DNA of 64,000 bases from Nymphaea colorata (GCF_008831285.2 NC_045142.1:129001-193000), one strand, 5' to 3'; shown: positions 1-16,984, counted from the first letter of the stretch. The notes: generated from the sequence alone by a model not told the origin. Program-made: numbers and translations.

Positions 1-500
1 ATAAATAATTAAATATAGGAGAATATACAATTTAAGGAATGCACACACACAAATTAGCAAGACCAGACCATTGGTTCACCCAATACTAATTACGTGCCTA
101 TTTTTCGTCAAGGAGCAAACCACGGAATTCAACATGAAAGCACATTTTCGGACATAGATAAGCTCAAAAAGTTCTAACCGTTGATCATTGAACTTCTATA
201 AAAGCTTAGTCAAATCTTAATAAATGTCACGTTTGTACGGATTTCCAATGTTTTGAATTATGAGCATCCAAATGGTTGATTTTACAGTAAAAGGAGTGAA
301 ATATATTATAAAAAACTGATAGTGACCGATCGATATTCTATCCAGTACAAAAAGGTGAGTGGTTCTATATAAAGTGTCTTCTTTATATAGTTTGACAATG
401 AAGATCATGTTCGCAGTATCGATTTTGTAAGAAAATGAATCATGCATATCTATAAATCTGTCCCGTGGAAGATAGTGACTGGTTCTACAACATTGCTTTA

Positions 501-522
501 ATATATATATATATATATATAT
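501..522. repeat. (AT)n microsatellite
   Basis: Uninterrupted AT dinucleotides, about eleven units, in the flank upstream of the P450 gene. Confidence 0.9.
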
Positions 523-996
523 AAAAGGCTTTTTCCTTCGCAAAGATCCATCAGTTATAAGATGACAAGTTGATCGTAAAAAGAAAAAAATGGAAAAAAA
601 GGACAAGGCCAAAAAAGCAAGTGAGAGAAAAGAGTAGAGTTTAAAACTAATAGTAAAATGTTGAAACTGGTAAAATTCTTTTTCTTAAATATATAAATGT
701 CAAAACCGAGAAAATTAATAAACAGGTACGAAATCGTGTAACTCAAGTAGATTGGGGGCAAGGGGATCTATACTCTAATCTGCTGTATCTCAACGTTCGC
801 AATGCTTGAGCAATGTTTCCAACTTTCTACTGTACCGTCCATTTCTTACTCGCAGAAATAAAAGATAGGTGCATGTAAATCATGGAAGAGAGAGAGAGAA
901 AGCAAGTGTGTGTGTGATGTCTTGCCACCACAAAATAGATTCATGTGAAATAATGAGGAAACCCGGTCTGTGATCTCGGGGTTAACAGAAATCTTC

Positions 997-1003
997 TATA
1001 AAT
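997..1003 (+). promoter_or_regulatory. Putative TATA box of the CYP90A gene
   Basis: TATAAAT lies 91 bases before the CYP90A start codon, followed by a GA-rich leader. Position and sequence fit a plant core promoter. The transcription start is not known. Confidence 0.5.
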
Positions 1004-1087
1004 GCGCAACCGAGGGGAGGGTGGGGGAAGCAGAGAGAGGGCTAGAGAGGCTAGTAAAGTGGGAAGGAAGAAAGGTGAGGAAGAGTG

Positions 1088-5020
<3,933 letters not shown>

Positions 5021-8000
5021 ACAGAAACCATGATTAATGCTTATGGGAAGAGGAGGGGCAGGGGAAGGAGGGGGAGAGAGAGAGAGAGAGAAAGTGGCCT
5101 TGAGGGGAAAGGGCTTGAATCTGCGGACAGTCAGCCCTCCTGTACATTGGATATTAGTAGTAATTAATTTCCATGAAGCAGCAAGGCGAAGCTGTTTCTC
5201 TCTGCTCTCTCTCTTTCCCCAACCAAGTACGTTCCTTAGCTGCACATTCGATCGATAAAGCAAATATATTACTGCGGATGAATGGGAGAGCATTAAAAGG
5301 AACTTGATTAATGGGAAAAGAAAAATAACATGACGACGTATTAAAAGATAGGTTGTTTAATAGTTGAGAGCATACGGCTATGTCAGCTCGGGGGGGGGAA
5401 ACATCGAACCGCTAATAATGCCATTTCGATCTGCCTTTTTTTTTTTGGCTCTTTGGCGTTGAAGTGTAGAAGTTAGAAGTACAATTGATAGAAAAACAAG
5501 TTAAGAAACCAAAGTTCTTCAACGTTTTAATTATAAAAAATGGCATTTAAATAAAACCGTCAACATTTTTAGATTTGGCAAGGAGAGTCCTAAAGTTTCC
5601 AAGAGCCTTTGCGGGCGTCGAATATATATGTAACGTGCATGGAGATGAGGGTGCCTTAATCTCTTCCCAAGTCGGTAGGATGAATAGCGATGGGAAAAGG
5701 GTCAGGAAAATCGGACATGAGCGGTCAGATGTGTGTAGGTGTAGCTAGCGAGGGGTCATAATGAAGTCTATACTTACGCTTGCTTCTAAAATATTCAACT
5801 CAACAAATAAAGAAAAAAGGGGCAAGAGGTTAGAAGGAAAAAAAAAGGAGAGAGGGACGTAGTAGTAAGTAGCCAGCAGTGAGAGAGTAGGAGTAGTGAG
5901 GGTACAACAGATATAGGTATCGTGGCGGTGAGGGGCAGCGGATTGATCAATCAAACGATGAAACGAAGAAGATGTGGATGGAAGTGAAGACGTGCAGAGG
6001 GAGGGGATGATTGAATAAAATAAGTGGTGAGGAGGAGATAGGAAGGATGGCGTGGTTAACAAACATAACCGGTGGTTCATAAATTAGTGAATGAATGAAG
6101 AGCGTAGCGTGCAGTGCAGACTGCATGTGTGTCCGTAGAGGCAGCAGCGCAGCTAGAGATGCTCCATCGATCGCTCACAAGAGGAGATGAATGCATACGG
6201 ATGGATGGATGGATGTCAGTGATAGAAGAAGAGAGACGTACGCAAATTAAAGAGGGAAAGTATCGTGTGCACGTGTAGACTTGAGGGGCCCCTTCCCTCC
6301 GTCCTTCTCCATCGATCCGTCACCCTCAGCTCCCCTCCTCCAACCAACGCTCATCCTTCCCCTTTTCTCTTCCTCCCTACTGCTGCACTCCCCTTCTCCA
6401 TCCCAGGGGCGGCCAGCGGCTAAAAGCGATGTAATTAATGTAAAGGCAGCTCAACTCTAGCTAGCTTCTACCACAGATTCTACATCTCCCTCGCACGCGA
6501 ACGATCCGCTGGCGCCTCACTTTGCCCTCTCCTCTCACAGAACGATCGACTGACACACACATTATTAGTTTAGTCTAAGTTGGTTGAGTTTATATTTCAA
6601 TTTTTGCTACGCTGCCCTCTTTTTCGTACTCTTCCTTTACATATATGTGTGTGTGTGCGGACGTGTGGGACAGTGAATCTTAATTAGACAGGAGAGAGAG
6701 GAGCAACTCCAAGAACTGGACACGTGAAACGCACGTGTGTTCGTGCTGGCAGGAACGGGAAAAGGCGGGCGACGTCGCTTTCAGCAGCAGCAGTAGCAGC
6801 AGCACCGCCACCACGACCGGCAACCAACCAACCACAAGTTGGGGAGGAGGGTAAGGTGGGCCGGCTTTCCATGACATGCCCCATCCGTCCGTCCAATACC
6901 GCCAGCTTCCTCCCATAAGTCAAGTACCCATCAATCCCGCCTCACCTTTTGCCACTGCTCCATTGCTTGCCGCCGGTGCTGTTCACGGCTCCGACTCACC
7001 ACTCCCTCCTTCCTACCTCTCCCTTTGCTTTGCTGCTCCAATCTATATATGCATCCACTCTTCCCTCCTCCTCCCCCTTCCGGACAATCTTACATCATAA
7101 AATGTTTGCTCATACTCTAAAGCGAAGGGAAGCAAAGCAAAGCGGTCGGATGCCCTCATCCATGCGCATGCCCTGCCACAAATTCTGTCATCCTGTAAAA
7201 AAAAAAACAAAAAAAGAAAAGTAGATGGGATTCGAGGAAGGAGGGCCGGTTGGCCCGTCCCGTCCGTGGCTGGGCCAGTAAGTTACGTTCGGCCAAAACT
7301 GACACCTTTGTCCTGCAGCCGGCAGCCCCCGCCTCGCCCTCTAGTATATACTTTTTATTTGTCCACTTTGCTAGCTAGCTAGCTTGTCTTCGATCGATCT
7401 AGGGCCCCCCTTGCTACCGATTTTCTGTCCTCCATGTACCTTTATATCATGGGGAAGTCAAGAGATACATCGTAGCAGTTACCGCCTTAGTTTCCCCTTC
7501 CAGCTAGGTGAGCCCAAGCGAAGGCCGTCTTCCCCTTCCATGGCCTCCTAGGCTCGAGCGCGGCGTTTGCATGGTGCCCCAACTTGATGCTGTAATATGG
7601 CCCAACAGCTACGATGGAATCAGACCGACAATGTGAGAGATCTTACGTTACGGGCCGCCGGTTTCGTCGGATCGAGCCCCTCTTTACTTTTCTTTTTCCT
7701 CTCATAGGACCCACACAGTACCATCATGCCTTTAGGATCGCACGGCCCTCTAGGGACGTATAAGGAGAGAGAGCAGGTGCATTATCTAGAATCATATATA
7801 TATATATATTAATTTCCTTTTGACAATAAAAAAAAGGAGAGTCTAAGCACACAGACGCTGGCGGGGGTTTGACCCGCACAAGGTGAAAACAAAAGAAGGG
7901 TCCACACCCGTATAATGTACCTGCAACGCTCAATATAGTCATGGACGCCTTATTTTCTCTCTTTCTATCTTGGATCCGTATCTCCAGCAGTGACCTTTTT

Positions 8001-9423
8001 CATATAAGTAGTCAGTAGACAGTAGCTGGGGTTGAGTTGAGATACTACATAACAAGGGAAAAGGTAGAGGGAGATCCTCGCCTCGTGATCCGGAGGACTT
8101 ATTCATCCACAGGAACACTGCATTTCACCGTGTGTGTGTGTGTGTGTGCATATATATATATTACACACGTGAAGTCTAAACTTGAAACCATATCTATATA
8201 AAACCGATTAAAGCCATTAATTTAAGAGAAGGGAAGAGGAGTTACGGTATTTATGATCCACAACTCATGGAAACAGTTCACTGTAAATTTCAACAAGAAT
8301 GCTATATTTTCCTACTGCGATGACAACCAGAAATTAAAGGCATGAACTGAAAGATCAGAAAGGGGTTACAATAATCAAACGACATATTTTGCTAGAGTGA
8401 TAACAACACGGAAATTAAAGCCGTTAATAGAGAGAGAAAAGGGTAACAATAATCGATCGATCTCTCATCCGCAGATATAAAAAGACAGCGGGCGGAATAG
8501 TGTGCATGTGATCTTTCACGTTGAAAGAGAGAGGGATCCGATCTCTCCATATAGACCAAACACAGATCTACGCAACACGACACAAACACGTGCGCGCTCC
8601 TTTCCGACATCGTTTCGGAATTTACGGTTTGGCATTTTCCCCACTCACCCTTTTACCTTTTGCTTTTTTGCTTCTGCTGCCGCTCCCGCAATAATGCATT
8701 AATCGATTGCCTCTGATCATCTTCCTTCAAAGCCCTCTTCCTTTTCAGAATTACATTTTAATGATGGTTTTTGAGCGATAAATGGCCTGCCCGTGATGAT
8801 AGATAAGGAATATTGAAGGAAGGGAAGCATTTATAATCAGTTTTGCTTCTTTATCCTTCCCGGTATTCCGTCCGCATCAGATCGATATATATATATATAT
8901 AAGCCTTTTTGGAAATTAGACTTGTGAGAGGTATACATGCGCACTTTCGATCCCTACCATGGTGAAGTATATATATATATATATTGCCCAATTAAGGTAA
9001 GTAAGCCATGCTCACTTCGATCTTCAAAATAACCGTGTTGCCGTCCTTTCCATCGGACACTAAATCACAAATAGTGTTTTTGAGAAAATGATTTGAAATC
9101 GGTGACAAGTGCCCGAGCGACATCAGAAGTTACTAAGGATGTGCATCACCCCATATATGTGCTAGCTAACTTTCAAACGCATTATAATCCCGTCATAAGA
9201 AAATGCACCACGTTCTCATGACCATGTGCTTTGCATTGTTGGCGATTAGGAACGATGGTACGCCTGTGGGACGTTAACGTGGGGTTTAATTAAATAGTTA
9301 TGTGTTTAATGTGAATTCAATCGTCAGACTTTTGATACTTAGAAGAAAATTTCATATCCCATTACATTATAAGTGGTGTGCTGGGTATTAGAAGTAGCCT
9401 TAATGGATGGGACGTGAGGAAGA
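5021..9423. other. Intergenic region without a recognised gene
   Basis: No ORF here resembles a known protein. The DNA is rich in simple sequence: GA, CT and CAG tracts around 5070-7000, AT runs near 7794-7809, 8885-8902 and 8967-8984, and a GT/TA tract at 8130-8162. CT-rich stretches at 6300-7100 produce Ser/Pro-rich spurious ORFs on both strands. Confidence 0.6.
8130..8162. repeat. Compound (TG)n(TA)n microsatellite
   Basis: A TG run of about nine units is followed directly by a TA run of about six units. Confidence 0.85.
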
Positions 9424-9844
9424 TGTAGCACATGTGCTACATTTGAACACGTATGTTATAATTATTCTCATGTGTCTAACAGTTTGTCATTCCTCTGCTT
9501 ATGTTGAATCTTTTGCTTATGCTTGTTTACTTGTAAGGGAGTACATTCTCACCAGTCTAAGTGTTATGTCTTGGGATTCTTTGTTTTGAGTGGTCGGCAT
9601 GAGAATCCTATAAGAGGCTCCGACCATGCTATGTAAGCAAGTTGAGATCATTCTCCCTTCTTACCTCTCTCGTAATCTACAAGTTTTTAAAGTTAAATAC
9701 ATTGTGAGATTTCTTTATTCACAAAGCTTTCTTTATGCACTTGTTTTCTAAAACGATCTTTGCGCCTCTTTCGGTGGTTTGAAGGCTGACGACAACTAGG
9801 TTCTTGTCGTGCCGCATGGGCTGAATGAGTCAGCCCGTGACAAC

Positions 9845-9856
9845 TGGTATCAGAGC
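9845..9856 (+). other. Primer binding site of the gypsy remnant
   Basis: TGGTATCAGAGC is the usual plant retrotransposon primer site complementary to the 3' end of initiator tRNA-Met. It starts two bases after the likely LTR end (GTGACA at 9837-9842). Confidence 0.85.
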
Positions 9857-10180
9857 CCCAGGTTCTGCTCAATTTGGGGAAGCGGTTATAGAGTCGGTGT
9901 AGAACAACACGCCAATAAGCATTGATCGAAGAGGACGTCCCGACGACTCAATACAATCTGCGAAGTGCCAATGGCAGGGGAATGATCCAGTCCGACGAGA
10001 TGGGCACATCCCACAGTTAGGAAGACCTGGCCGAAGTGGTGAACAAGCTGGTTGCCGAGTAGCTACTCATGAAGAAGCGTTGGACAATGCAGTCGAGTCC
10101 TTCGAGGGAATGAGAGACGAGATGAAGACCCCACGAGAACAAATGATCGATCTTATGACCATGAATCGGTCACTGACACA

Positions 10181-11030
10181 GTGACTGCACTTGAAGCAGA
10201 AGTCAATGAACTTCAGGTAAACAACCACACACTACAACGACAAGTTTCTGTAGGTGGAGACGACGATCGATCAGCAACGGTCGTCGTTCAGAAGCTAGTA
10301 AAATACAATGGAAACCGAGATAGTCGAGTGATCGACAATTTTTTATTTCAACTGGAATACTATCTGGACCTGCAACGCGTTGTGAGGGACGACCTTCAGG
10401 TCAAAACAACAACTATGTTGTTTGAGGGTGATGCTGTGGCATGGTGGAAACGAAAGCGACTTGACATTCAAAAGAGGATCTGCACAATATACACTTTCGA
10501 TGATTTTCAGCGAGAATTGAGGACTTACTTCATGCCCTCGAATGCGACATGCTATGCCTATCCAATGGTCGGTGAATTGGAACACACGGGATCCTTGCGA
10601 GACGATGTAAGGACCTATTATAAACTCATGTTAGATGTGCTAGATATGCAGAAACAAGATAAACTGAACTGGTTTATTTTGGGACTTCATCTGTGGGCAT
10701 GATCTGAAGTAGAAAGGTGTAATTCAAAAACCTTGGAGGACGCTTATGTGGTAGCATAATGTTTGGCCAATACCCAGCGCAAGAGCTATACTAATACCTT
10801 CAAGCCTTTTAAGAAGTCTGACCATGGGGAAAAAAGCCTTCAAGCCTTTTAAGAAGCCTGACCATGGGGAAAAGAAAGAAGGTCGATAGGAACGTAAAGA
10901 TGAATCATCGACCCAACATCAGGTCGAGAAGAAACATTTCTTTCGTAAGAATGACAACTTCCAAAATAGAGTGTTGAAATGCTAGTTCTATGAAGGTAAG
11001 CATTTAGATAGACAATGTCCAAAGCGTCTA
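10181..11030 (+). pseudogene. Gag pseudogene of the gypsy remnant
   Basis: An open stretch at 10181-10702 encodes a Retrotrans_gag-like domain, with features such as GDAVAWWKRKR and a following DFQRELRTYF block. Upstream, the coiled-coil part is in another frame and ends in a stop before 10181. Downstream, reading stops at 10702. Remnants continue through a 40-base tandem duplication (about 10797-10874) to a zinc knuckle whose second cysteine position is a stop codon. The gene cannot be translated in full. Confidence 0.8.
10797..10874. repeat. 40-base tandem duplication inside the gag remnant
   Basis: The unit CCTTCAAGCCTTTTAAGAAG plus about 20 more bases occurs twice with few differences. 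It lies between the gag core and the zinc knuckle. Confidence 0.85.
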
Positions 11031-11156
11031 AACAAAGACGGCCAAGCAAGTTCTTCAAGACAATTTGCTAATGCGGCACAAGGTGATGAAGGAGAATAAC
11101 CAAAGATGAGTAAACTTTAACTTCTGAACTCCCTAAAAAGGGAAGAGAAAGCGAAT

Positions 11157-11489
11157 GTGAGAGAGACACCTTCCAATGATCTCATGTATCTAGAGATTCA
11201 AGTAAATGGAAAACCTACAATGACTATGGTAGACACGGGTGTCATGCACAACTTCGTCTCAGATGAGGAAGTGAGGAGATTAGGCCTCACTCTTGAGAAT
11301 GGAGAGTTATGCATGAAGGCGGTGAACTCAAAGGCAAAACCCATTCATGGAGTAGTCCGGGATGCGGTCGTGAAGATTGAGAGTTGGTCAGGAAGAGCCA
11401 ACTTCTCGGTTGTCCCGATGAATGATTTCCGGATGATTTTAGGTAGGGCTGAACAACAAGCCGAGCAACTCGAGCGATTTACTTTTTAA
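11157..11489 (+). pseudogene. Retropepsin fragment of the gypsy remnant
   Basis: The frame encodes an aspartic protease domain with the catalytic triad DTG (in MVDTGVMHNFVS), a following LGL segment and the C-terminal ILG motif, as in gypsy retropepsins. The frame then runs into unrelated sequence and stops. No start codon or polyprotein context remains, so it is probably not expressed as a working enzyme. Confidence 0.75.
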
Positions 11490-13989
11490 TTGAAAAAATC
11501 GGTTTCCCAAACCCTGTCTCAGGCGGGAAACTTTCTTTTCACTTTTCAGTTTCCGTTTGTTTGTTCTCTCTCGTTTCGAAAGTTTTTGCCCCCAAATGCA
11601 ACCTTAAAGTCTCCTAAGTTCGTCCCTAAAGTCTCCTAAGTTCGTCGCAGCTAGCAGCTCCGCTTCAGCGATCAGCCTTCAAGGTTTTTAGAGGTTTTAT
11701 GAGGCAAGGCGATGTCTGACTGCAACAAAGTGGACTAGCTTCCTGCCTGCATCTAGTTCTCTCTCTCTCTCTCTCTCTTTCTTTCAATCTCTTCCTTTCT
11801 CTCTGTTTTTTTACTTTTGTTTTTTCTAGCATATGTCGTTTTTCTGGTTTTGCACTTTCGTTTTCTCTAATAATTTCGTTGTTTTCTTTTGGGCACCTTT
11901 AGAAATGTACGTTTCTTTTAGCGTTTAGATGGGAGATACCATACTGCCATCGAATGATTTTTTTCCTTTCCTTTTTTTGTTGGGAATCGAAGTATCATAT
12001 TTGAGACTATTTGATATTCTTGCATCATGCAGCTACATCCCAGAACCTGAACTCTCTCTCTCTATATATATATTAGATTTTGATAAACCGTTCTGGAAAA
12101 CAACCTGAGAATTCTTGTACTAGTACTAGAGAGATTTGTGGTAAGTGGTTTCTATCCTGTCCTGTTTTATCAGAATATATTGGCAAATGGATTCCTTCCT
12201 TTCCAAGTTTTTGGGAGGAAACTGTTCCATTCGTATAGCTTCTTCAGAGAGAATCTTGTGGGGAACAATTTAATAACATCACTCTTTTTTGTGCAATGTT
12301 TCTGGTATATAAATTCTTGTCACTAGGATTTTTTGTTTTTGGAACTATTGATCATATGGTCTTGACAGACATTTCATTTGTCATTGAGCATGATTTGGCC
12401 AGAAACTCATTCCGCAGTTGGTGAACTAATTGCAGCACTAAGGTTCCATCAGCTACTGACCATACACTTATGTCATCTAACTTTTTCAGTTGGTGTAGAA
12501 ATGAAAATTTGAAGTATTGTATTCAACTTTTTTGTTGTATATTTTTTGATTCGTCCTCTTTTGTCACTGTTTTTGTTTTCTCAATTATCAGAATACAAAT
12601 TGTTGAAACAAAACATATGTATATAATAGTGCCAATTTCCCACGATCCCATTCCTGATGTGTATAATTCCATTTTCTTTAACTTATCGTATTGTTTTCAG
12701 TTTGCCACGAATTTCACCATATTGATAGCATGGACGTTGTACGAATTTCGCCATATTGATAGCATGGGGTTGTTCGTGAGCAAACAATCTTCCTGTTGGA
12801 CAAAGCGAACTGACAAACGAACGATACTAACGTATATTGACAGTCATGGAAAAATGCATGAGTTAGTAAAGGTACACCAGAGCAGGTAATTGGACAAAGC
12901 TTGGTGTTGAAAATGGTTTTTGACTATTGTCTTATAGTTCTTCAGGATGTCTTTGTCTTATGGTTTTACCCAAAGCAGCGTTCGATTCTTTTTCCAAGTG
13001 TTGGTCGTGATTTTCTTTCTCCTACGGTTGTAACCAAATGTTGGTCATTTTGTGAAATATGGTTCATTTTTGTTGTTTGATAGCCTGCATAGTTCTGCCG
13101 TGGGAGAGAAAACGACAGATGCTCATTCAGTCCATTGAGGTAGGCAACAGATTCCATTTCTTGATTTTCTTTCTCCTACGGTTTTACCCAAAGCAGTGTT
13201 CAATTCTTTTCCCCATCTCTCAGTTTCTGCTACAATGATGTCTTATGGAAGTCTGGACTAGCCGATTAAATCACCATGGTCTTGAGCCTGCCGTGTAAAT
13301 GTCTTACGCAAGTCTGAATTGGCCTTGGCTTGTAGCCAGTCTAATGCATTTCCATTGGGAGGGATTGGAATCCTGATTTTGGTACTTTTTGTCTCAGTTT
13401 TTGTTAGTCATGGTTGCTATGTCGTGCGCTCGTCATTGGTGCTGGCTTGAAACTTTTTAAGCAGGCTCACGGAATGAAATCCATGATGGGTGCTAATGCT
13501 ATGCATCGGAAGAACTGAGGACTCGTTTGATGGGTGGAACATTATTTTTCCTCAAGAACTCGCGTTTACTTCCTTTCAATCACATGCAGTATAACCTCAC
13601 AACCAAAAAAAAAAAAAAAAGGTCCACCTTGTTATCTTTCTAATTTTTACATGAAAGGAAAGGAGGGGAGAAAAAGTCATTATTAAGCTCCCACTTTTCC
13701 AGTTACCAAATTGGTGAAGTCATCTTGTGTGCAATCATCTAATTTGTAGTGTGCATTCAAAACAACTGGCAAACTCACCAGGCTGACTCGAGAGCCCGGA
13801 TGTCTACAAATTCAGCGGCTGGCGAGGTAGAACTTGACTCACCCTTAACTCCGCTTGGCTTGCCTTTGACTCACCTAAAATCGCCATAGACTCGCATCTT
13901 GAATTTGTCAACTATGCCAAACAAGTTCACTGCGGAACACATCATAATAACCAACATTCTTATACTCTCTTCACCCTGTCCTGAACTCT
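11490..13989. other. Intergenic region with short duplications
   Basis: No gene recognised. There are tandem or near-tandem duplications at 11603-11646 (21-22-base unit), 12706-12767 (about 33-base unit) and a dispersed pair at about 12956-12993 and 13173-13210. A CT microsatellite lies near 11758-11779 and a poly-A run near 13604-13620. The longest ORF (12470-12889) has no family features. Confidence 0.5.
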
Positions 13990-14262
13990 TAGGGCTGGGC
14001 ATGGGGCCAAGTACCCGATGAGTATTCGATAACCAGCCCGATTGGACCCAAAAAAACAGGCCCAATAAAATACCAGAAGGCCCGATGGGTCCGATTCGGC
14101 ATGATTTATTTTTTAATATTTTTTTTATTTTAATAATAATACATATTTTATTATTAAAAGTATATTTTATATAAAAAAAAGTTTTATTTGATATTTAGAG
14201 AAATTATTTTAATTGGATCGGACCCAAGTTTCGGGTGTCGGGCGCCCGATGTCCAGGCCTAG
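13990..14262. mobile_element. Putative hAT-like MITE
   Basis: A 273-bp AT-rich element with imperfect terminal inverted repeats. The left end reads TAGGGCTGGGCATGGGGC. The reverse complement of the right end reads CTAGGCCTGGACATCGGGC, so roughly 24 of 30 terminal bases can be paired. The ends resemble those of non-autonomous hAT elements in plants. I could not find a matching 8-bp target duplication, so the call is tentative. Confidence 0.5.
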
Positions 14263-14931
14263 TTGATGTTGCATGGCTACGTATAAATGAACACCTTTCC
14301 TCCTTTCATATTTATAGCCAGAACGAGAATCTCTTAGTTTTCTCATAGCCCTGGACAGCACAAATGGTTTAGTTGATCTTATTAACTAATAATAACTCAA
14401 TATATATTATATTTCATTGTATGTCTGCGCGCTCGCGCACACACACGCATATATAGGAAAATAATTTGCATTTTTCACTTTAAGAGGTCTGTCATGCCTA
14501 CCTGCAGCCTTTTGTTTAACGAGGGCAAAGTTAGGTGCTTTAGAGAGATCGCTTAATTAATACATACATATATACATGCATACATATAACATACACAACG
14601 AAAGCTCTATATTATATCGTGAGGGAGAGAATTACCCAACTTAAGCAGGCCGTGGGTTTCAAATATGAACTAAGAAGAAACAGCTAAAGCATAAATAATT
14701 TCTCATAAGAAATCGGCCTTGGCATCGATGTCTTTAAAATGCTTCGATATCTAAAAGCTATATTTGCATGACAGCTATGTTGCATATATATAAACCATAT
14801 ATGCTTACACAAATATGAGATCAAAATTAAGTTTGATATAACTTTAGTAAATACTATCATCTCTAACGGGTCGTCAATATGTATGGCAAAACTTAGATGA
14901 GGCGCCTTTGGTTTTTACATCCTTACATCCA

Positions 14932-14971
14932 AACACACACACACACATGCGCACACACGCGCACACGCACA

Positions 14972-15010
<39 letters not shown>
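14932..15010. repeat. Compound (CA)n(GA)n microsatellite
   Basis: CA repeats with a few CG interruptions pass directly into a GA run of about ten units. Confidence 0.9.
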
Positions 15011-16914
15011 GCGAATTTATAGGTAAACTGAGCAATCTGTCTGGTTCTCACATTTCTGTCATGTTAGCAAGTCTTGATTTCTTGAGAGTGCGCGCGTTTT
15101 CTTTAGATATTAGTATAAGAACTAGCATAAGAGGCAAGGGACGTTTTACCGAACTCTAAATTTGAAAACCATGAAGTTAGTACCTTTATTAACTGCCAAA
15201 TCAAATCATAGAGCTCTAATTTGATGGGAAAGGATCCGACTTGCGTGCGATCCTTGGATGAAAAGACGCATGAATGGATTACAAAGGATGAAAGATTCAT
15301 TTTATAATCCATGCATCTAGCAAAACGTTGGATCTAAAATCCTTGCGAAAGTAGATCTATGCGCGGTCCAAACTCCAAAATCACAGGATATAAGATATGA
15401 AAAACTGAGCTGATCTCAGATGTGAGATCCGAGATTAGCGAAGGGCGCGTCGTAAGGTTCTTCTTTAGTATATTAGTTCATCGCATGCAGGACACCTTGT
15501 TCGAGCTCAAAAGTTACAAATCCAAATTCATGAGAAATTGACCCGTATGTGTTAAAGCGAATATTCTTGTCTAGGAGGTTGTGGGGGGCGAAGAGATAAA
15601 GTTAGTTGTTCGAATCTGATCGGAACGTACGGGTGACGATGAAATGACGAAGACCCCGAACAGCCAGTCTCAGTCACATTCATCCCTCAGCCTCATCTTC
15701 CATTTCACTCCTCTTGGCAAGTAGAAGATCCCCTCACCGTTAGGTATTTGCTCTGCTCTCGTATAATATTGATTCAACTTTTTACGGATCATGGTGAAAT
15801 GAATGGTTCTTCAATTATTTTAAATGCTATCTGTACTCAGCTTCCACATAGTTATTATGAGAGAGTAAGAGAGATCCATGCTTCAATGCACATTCGATGG
15901 AAAACAATTTGTAACTGCTAGTGGCGCATCTATTCCGAACGGTGTTGAAATTAATGAACATGGTTGGAGCTGGATCCATGGAGTTGCATGGGAAATGCAT
16001 TACCAAATACCAAGTACAACTCCACAAGCAACTGAGGAATGCCTTGGGTCCACGCTAGCTATTGCGAATTACATATATTGAACACATCGGTTGGTTTCTC
16101 ATGAGTCATGAATGAAGCCGTTCCCCCGCTGCTTAGATCTGTCATCAGTACTCCACCTAATATTGCCTGTGGGTTTGTTTGTTTATATATATATATGAGC
16201 AAGGATATGAATGGCCGCTGCAGACGGACCGGACCCTTGTTGGACTTGGCTAGGTAGCTGAAAACACGCAACGCACGTACAACAGACAAAAAAAAAAAAA
16301 AAGCCAGGCCCCACTGCCACGGTGCATGTGTGCGTAGGTGTAGGAAGGAATTAAAATATGGAAGGGGCCAGTCGCCGGCCCTTCTCCAACAACGCTGGAG
16401 AAGGGGGGAACTAACGGACCCACTGACCCCGTGGCTCCAACGAAAATATCTTACAAGAATACTTGACAGTCAATGACTTTGCTGCTGCTGTTGTTGTCGC
16501 TCTTTCCTCTTAGAATATAATATGGCAGATTAAGAATCTATTTATTTCATCAGCTAGCATATACGACAGATTAAGAATCATGAGCTAGCGGCCCTGCCGA
16601 CTAGCTAGGTGTGGAGGAGTGGATCAGTGACCTTTTACGTTGCGCCGGGTCCGACCAGTCACCAGTGAGCCGGCGTATACCACTCCCACACACCAGCTCA
16701 TGACCCTGACCGGCCGCCGCAGATGGGCCACACGCTCCACCCAGAGATGAGGGCCTGACTGCATGCAAGGAGGGTGCCACGCGGCTCTTCTCGGGCGACA
16801 AGTCAGAGATAAGCAGTTGGACGAGGAGAGCCTTGGGATGTGGTACGCTCTCCCCTGCACCAACGGTCAGGTGATATGAGGTCTCTGGATCCTGTTCTAT
16901 ACACCATCTTCAGC

Positions 16915-16942
16915 ACCCCTTCCCCTTCCCCTTCCCCTTCCC
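16915..16942 (+). repeat. CCCCTT hexamer repeat in the CP29 leader
   Basis: About four to five CCCCTT units lie 43-70 bases before the CP29 start codon, probably in the 5' UTR. Pyrimidine-rich leaders are common in plant photosynthesis genes, but no role is shown here. Confidence 0.75.
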
Positions 16943-16984
16943 TCGGGAGAGAGCATTAGGAGGGACGGAGAAATATAAGTGACA

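Larger units (their letters stand above)
1..1087. other. 5' flank of the CYP90A gene
   Basis: AT-rich sequence with no recognisable gene. It holds an AT microsatellite near 501-522 and, close to the gene, a TATA-like box and a purine-rich leader. Short ORFs on either strand match no family I know. I saw no clear brassinosteroid response element. Confidence 0.6.
9424..11489 (+). mobile_element. Truncated, decayed Ty3/gypsy LTR retrotransposon
   Basis: In order: a probable 5' LTR ending near 9842, a tRNA-Met type primer binding site at 9845-9856, a gag region with stops and frameshifts, a degenerate zinc knuckle (about 10977-11025, with a stop inside it), and a retropepsin domain with VDTG at about 11230. 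Reverse transcriptase, RNase H, integrase and the 3' LTR are missing, since sequence after 11489 is unrelated. The left border is uncertain; 9424 is chosen only because a TGTAGCACATGTGCTACA palindrome begins there. The element is non-autonomous. Gag and protease resemble plant gypsy (Athila/Reina-like) proteins in general, and I cannot name the lineage. Confidence 0.8.
14263..16984. other. Intergenic region and 5' flank of the CP29 gene
   Basis: Mostly AT-rich sequence with microsatellites and no recognised gene. A small ORF at 15878-16081 resembles nothing I know. The final 400 bases before the CP29 gene are more GC-rich. They hold a GATAAG I-box-like site at 16808-16813 and a weak TATA-like TCTATAC at about 16896-16902, both only suggestive. 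Confidence 0.45.

Noticed and set aside
15878-16081. Small plus-strand ORF (67 codons)
   Set aside because: No recognisable domain, no context, and an equally long ORF on the other strand.
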